NCBI GenBank assembly: GCA_017163975.1
Contig: JAFFSR010000264.1
Location: 3,472,001 to 3,536,000, forward strand
Length of the DNA: 64,000 nt
Reading direction: 5' to 3'
Origin: Anastatus disparis
Lineage: Eukaryota > Arthropoda > Insecta > Hymenoptera > Eupelmidae
Of the stretch, positions 60,499 to 64,000 are shown one piece after another (within the stretch, counting starts at the first letter, position 1; each line of letters starts with the position of its first letter). Below the pieces are notes generated by a model that did no database searches, was not told the origin of the DNA, and saw only the letters and a program-made list of their open reading frames with translations. Position numbers and translations under genes: made by a program.

Positions 60499-61469
60499 TT
60501 AACCTTTAAATATCGTCTTTGATTTCCAAGATATATCATAAGTGAATTCCAAAATCGATCCCTGGACATAGTCATGTAAAATTGTCCATGATTAAAAACA
60601 TGAGAACACAAAATTCTCAATAGCTAACGAATGAATTTATTTAAAAATTAATAATGTTTTCAACAATATAAAATTCATAAAATATATAAAAAATTAAATA
60701 GCTCAGTTCTCAACGATTTGTATATCGTTCCTATTTTTAAAATATAAATGAAAATAAGAATTCTTCTAGTTTATATTTTCTTAATCATAGTATTATACTA
60801 TTTTTCAAACAAAAGATTTTTATATTTTGTTTTGCAGAAAAACTGTTTATTCGAGGAATGATTCAATTTTAATTTTAAAATTAAATAAACAAACTTTAAA
60901 AAAACTTTTTAGGCAAGTTTATTATTGAATAGTATTGCTTTCTTTATAATATTTGAAATATATATATGTTTATTTAAATTTCAACTTTTAACAGTACTTC
61001 ATACATAATTTTAACTAACAAAAGTTTTGAAATCAATCAAGAAATTGTCAAGTAATTTTGTATTTCATTGATTTTTTTTAATAATGTAAAAATGATAAAA
61101 TGCATATAAATAAAATGGTTTATTATCTTAAATTATTATTTATTAATGATATATATGATCCCTGTTATTATTATATGAATTAAAATTCTTATTGTTTGTA
61201 TTTTAACTATGGCATTATACTATACTTTTGAAAAAAAATTTTCAAGCTGTCAATCTAAAAATATTTTAGATATTAAATTAAACTATCGAAATTGTATTAT
61301 TGATTTTTTATTATTTGTTTTCAAATATTCCGAAATATTTTAAATTTTATTTGAAATTTATAAAATTACTTGCCAGGCTCATGGATAAATATTTTGTGGT
61401 GCTCTTATAAGCTAAAAAGTTTATAACATTTGTATTTTCTAAATTTATTGCTTAATATACTATTTTATA

Positions 61470-61853
61470 CTTTGATAGACCTTTAAGAACTATGCTCACC
61501 TTCGTATAATCGACGCAGCCTTAAATGCAATGTGTAGGCTGATTTAGCTTAAGAGATGCGAGTTTTTCCTTTAAGAGCTCGTAGCTTCAACGCAAGAGCT
61601 TACAGCTCTTACGGAAGAGCGTAACAATTTTTCGGCATATTTTTTTTCGATTTTGGTCTATCAGTATTAACAAGTTCCACTTCTTTAAGTGTAAGAGCTA
61701 TGTGCTCTTACAGAAGAGAGCCGTTCATTTACATAGAGTCACCTCAAGCTTAAGCCAGTTGTATTTCTTTTCATGAAAGACAGTGTCGTTCTTAGACATA
61801 ATAACGACGCTTGAATCTGATAATATTGCCGGTCTCTTAAAGATCTATCAGTG
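61470..61853. mobile_element. MITE with TA duplication inside Helitron copy 3
   Basis: A 384-bp insert relative to copies 1 and 2. Ends CTTTGATAGACCTTTAAGA and, inverted, CACTGATAGATCTTTAAGA, flanked by TA (61468-61469 and 61854-61855). A TA target suggests a Tc1/mariner-type relation; no more can be said. Confidence 0.75.
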
Positions 61854-62039
61854 TAGTACAATTTTTAAAAAGATAATTCAGAAGTAAATGTCATAGAATT
61901 GTTATCATGTTCTAATTTTAAATATAAAATAACAAATGAATATAGAGCGATGCTTTGCGCTCTCGACATCTTCATACAAAAGGAACGCAAATTTTTATAA
62001 GCGGAAGTTGGCGATGTTTATATTAATAATTTTATTTAA

Positions 62040-62429
62040 GAGGAGACCGTATCATTCTGTCCTTGTCTAATCTTAATTTTCGTTATTATAAATAAATAAA
62101 ATATTTTCATAGAAAAGTAAGACAACCGCCCAATAGAGCAAAAGAAAAGCAAACGATTCTTTTCTATGAAAAAATATGAAATTTTTATTATTTTTCAAAT
62201 GAAGTCTGAAACGAAAAATCAGTTCAATCAACTCAATCAAGTTCGATTTTTTTTCCGTATCAGACTTGACTCGAAAAATAATCAAAATTTCATATTTTTT
62301 CATAGAAAAGAATCGTTTGCTTTTCTTTTGCTCTATTGGGCGGTTGTCTTACTTTTCTATGAAAATATTTTATTTATTTATAATAACGAAAATTTAGATT
62401 AGACAAGGACAGAATGATACGGCCGCCTC
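62040..62429. mobile_element. Foldback MITE, TTAA flanks, inside Helitron copy 3
   Basis: A 390-bp palindrome related to the one at 60120 (ends GAGGAGACCGTATCATTC and GAGGCGGCCGTATCATTC), flanked by TTAA at 62036-62039 and 62430-62433. Confidence 0.9.
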
Positions 62430-64000
62430 TTAAAAAATAAAACTATGACTCAATAATTGTAATTTAATTATTTATCAATGATTTTTATTATTAAATTCTT
62501 AATCAAATATTTTATATAAAAAAATTTTAGTATTTCAAATTTCTTTTTCGCCAATGATATGATTCTATTCAATGCACCAATCACGTTCTTAGTATAAAAT
62601 ACTTCACAACATCCGGCCATCATTTTTTTAAAAGAGGAATATTGTTTTTTTCAACCCACCATTGTAGCCGGTTTGACATCATAAGTTCAAAGAGTTTGCA
62701 GATACATGGTGTCAGCGCAAGTGGCCGTAGGCCCTTGCCATTAGGTTTTTCAATAAAATGAATGTATGTTTTCTTCCAACTTTCTGGATATGTGCTACTC
62801 TTGAAAATATCATTAAAAATGTCCAGTAACAGCAAGTGGTATTTAATTGGTAAATTATGGATAACTTCGTAATTTATTCCATCTAAGCCCGGTGAAGATT
62901 TATTACCACGAGTTTTTAATGCCATATTTAATTCTGTATATGTAAAAGGTTTATCAAAGAATATACAGTCTCTTGAGTCGGGAAGCCAATCAGGATCGCT
63001 CGTTAATCAAACAGGACAAATCCTGTTTAGCGTTTCTTCTACATTCTGTGTTCCTTTGACGAATTCATCGCAGCTAAGCTGTTTAATTTTGGTCCATTTG
63101 TTTTTAAAGATTCTAGCTTTATTCCATGTATGCTTTAAATCAACATTAAAATTTATAGTCTCAGTAAATTCGTGAAAGCATTTTTTTTTCTTTTGTTTGA
63201 ACATTTTTTTTGCCATTGTTCTCATTTTTTTATACTGTATCAAGTCAGTAATGTTTTGGGAAAATTCCCATTTTTTGTAAGAAGCTTGTCGTTGTCTTCT
63301 TATCACGTCACATTCACTGTCCCACCAGGGGACAGGATCCCTATATCTAGATGTTTGGACTTTTTTCTTTTTAGGTGTGTTTTCAATGACCGCTTCTGTA
63401 ATTACTTCATTATAATAATTATACTTTTCAGTGGGTGTCATATTGCAGTACTCATAATCGAAAAAATTTTTATATTTCTCATTTAAAGTTTCTTGAACTT
63501 TTCTCCAGTTAGTTCTTTTACTTTGTATTTTGAAGGTTTTACGAAAGTATTGATCTTTTTCAGTGTCCAAAGTTACATAAATGGGGTAGTGGTCCGACCC
63601 AAGTGTATCATCTGTGACAGCAGTATTTAAAAATGAAGCAATGCCCATAGTAGAATAGAATAAATCGATGTTACTTTTTTTGTTGGTGTGAGTGTCGACG
63701 TGCGTGTATGTATTGCTATTATGAAGAAAAAGATTGTATTTATCAGAAGCATCGAGTAATCTCTTGCCTTGATCATCCGTGGTGTTGCAATTCCATGCCT
63801 CATTATGTGCATTAAAATCCCCGAACAAACAGCAGTGTTTTTGCAAATCAGTGTTAGCAACTAACATATCCCAATCGCTGTCAGTAAGGTTAACATGTGG
63901 AGGTCTATAACAGGCAAAAATTGTAACTGGCTCTTTGGTGTTGAGAATCCTAATGCCTGCCAATTCCACCAATTGATTGGGGGTATTAATATTCTTAATT

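Larger units (their letters stand above)
59674..62638 (-). mobile_element. Non-autonomous Helitron, copy 3, carrying three MITEs
   Basis: The minus-strand 5' end TCCTCTTTTAAAAAAATG is at 62638; the 3' hairpin GGGCGCGCTTGCGCGC and CTAG are at 59674-59677, followed by T. Length 2965 bp, but subtracting the three nested MITEs and their duplications leaves about 1802 bp, close to copy 1 (1774). On the 5' side the flanking base is T rather than the usual A. Removal restores the LINE frame (VEKNNI-I-PNNQTGF). Confidence 0.92.
57271..64000 (-). pseudogene. RNase H-bearing LINE (I-type), interrupted and decayed
   Basis: Order from the window edge: APE endonuclease 63972-63007 (FACYRPP, GDFNAHNEAW, SNIDLFYS, GSDHYPI); RT from about 62990 (NKSSPGLDGINYEVI, RPLALTPCICKLFE, then QTGFRKG, VYLDIQNAFNDV) to 58710 (LQYADDIVIYV, the catalytic YADD, and FLGIHFD); RNase H 58520-58092 and on (YTDGSK, TAECLALSDAM, YTDSKSA, IPGNEIVDQLAKRA); C-terminal zinc knuckle about 57780-57700 (CDCGYDPQDLNHVLWKC). 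An A-run and AATAAA near 57271-57295 mark the 3' end. It transposes by target-primed reverse transcription. Damage: TGA at about 63008, TAG for the Gln of the VPQGG motif (59379), TAG near 58711, TAG for the Trp of WIPVH (58091) and a frameshift near 57860. A Helitron splits the RT at 59674-62638. Confidence 0.88.

Overview
The window looks like AT-rich nuclear DNA of an arthropod, most likely an insect. Short GT-AG introns, (TA)n runs, insect-type LINEs and MADF/SANT-like exons point that way. Some habits, such as GC-apexed hairpins and TTAA foldback elements, would suit a hymenopteran, but the species cannot be fixed from sequence alone. No rRNA, tRNA, CRISPR array or prokaryotic operon was seen. 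Almost everything recognisable is a mobile element or a decayed gene, and elements are repeatedly nested inside one another.

Region by region. 0-11.5 kb: a LINE fragment, two large foldback repeats, then mostly unassigned DNA with one plausible signal-peptide exon (6.5 kb). 11.5-15.6 kb: a 4.0-kb DNA transposon with about 508-bp terminal inverted repeats (TIRs), a TATA target duplication, two long hairpins and a 280-aa zinc-finger-like ORF. 15.6-19.1 kb: a LINE tail, a truncated three-exon PIF/Harbinger-type gene and a decayed hAT transposase. 19.1-23.2 kb: a hairpin, a GC-rich island, a TTAA foldback element, a 141-bp tandem duplication and a degenerate array of about 165-bp units. 23.2-25.3 kb: an intron-containing pseudogene of RNA polymerase I subunit RPA2, split by a TTAA MITE, and a RING-finger exon. 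25.7-27.5 kb: a non-autonomous Helitron.

27.8-38.5 kb carries the two most gene-like loci, both on the minus strand. The first is a five-exon gene with OB-fold (RPA-like) character. One of its introns holds a 4.4-kb DNA transposon with TSD TTTA, which itself contains Tnp2-like transposase ORFs and a captured histone H2B fragment. The second is a seven-exon gene with a Myb/SANT-like (MADF-type) domain, preceded by exon modules that look tandemly duplicated (all phase 1-1). One of its introns holds two head-to-head Helitron-like elements, one of them filled by an 11/44/264-bp hierarchical satellite. Both genes carry frame lesions.

38.6-45.5 kb: CR1/Jockey-like LINE pieces, an isolated MADF exon, a transposon end and a second 11-bp-motif repeat field. 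45.7-52.5 kb: a 6.8-kb CACTA-like transposon (CAC...GTG ends, flanking TA) with a decayed transposase and a multi-exon accessory gene. 53-56 kb: an autonomous-type Helitron gene relic with a second copy of the 25.7-kb Helitron inserted inside its helicase. 57.3-64 kb: a long RNase H-bearing LINE on the minus strand (endonuclease, RT, RNase H, zinc knuckle), interrupted by a third copy of the same Helitron, which itself holds three MITEs. Removing the inserts at the observed borders restores reading frame or element length in several cases, so insertion order can be read directly.
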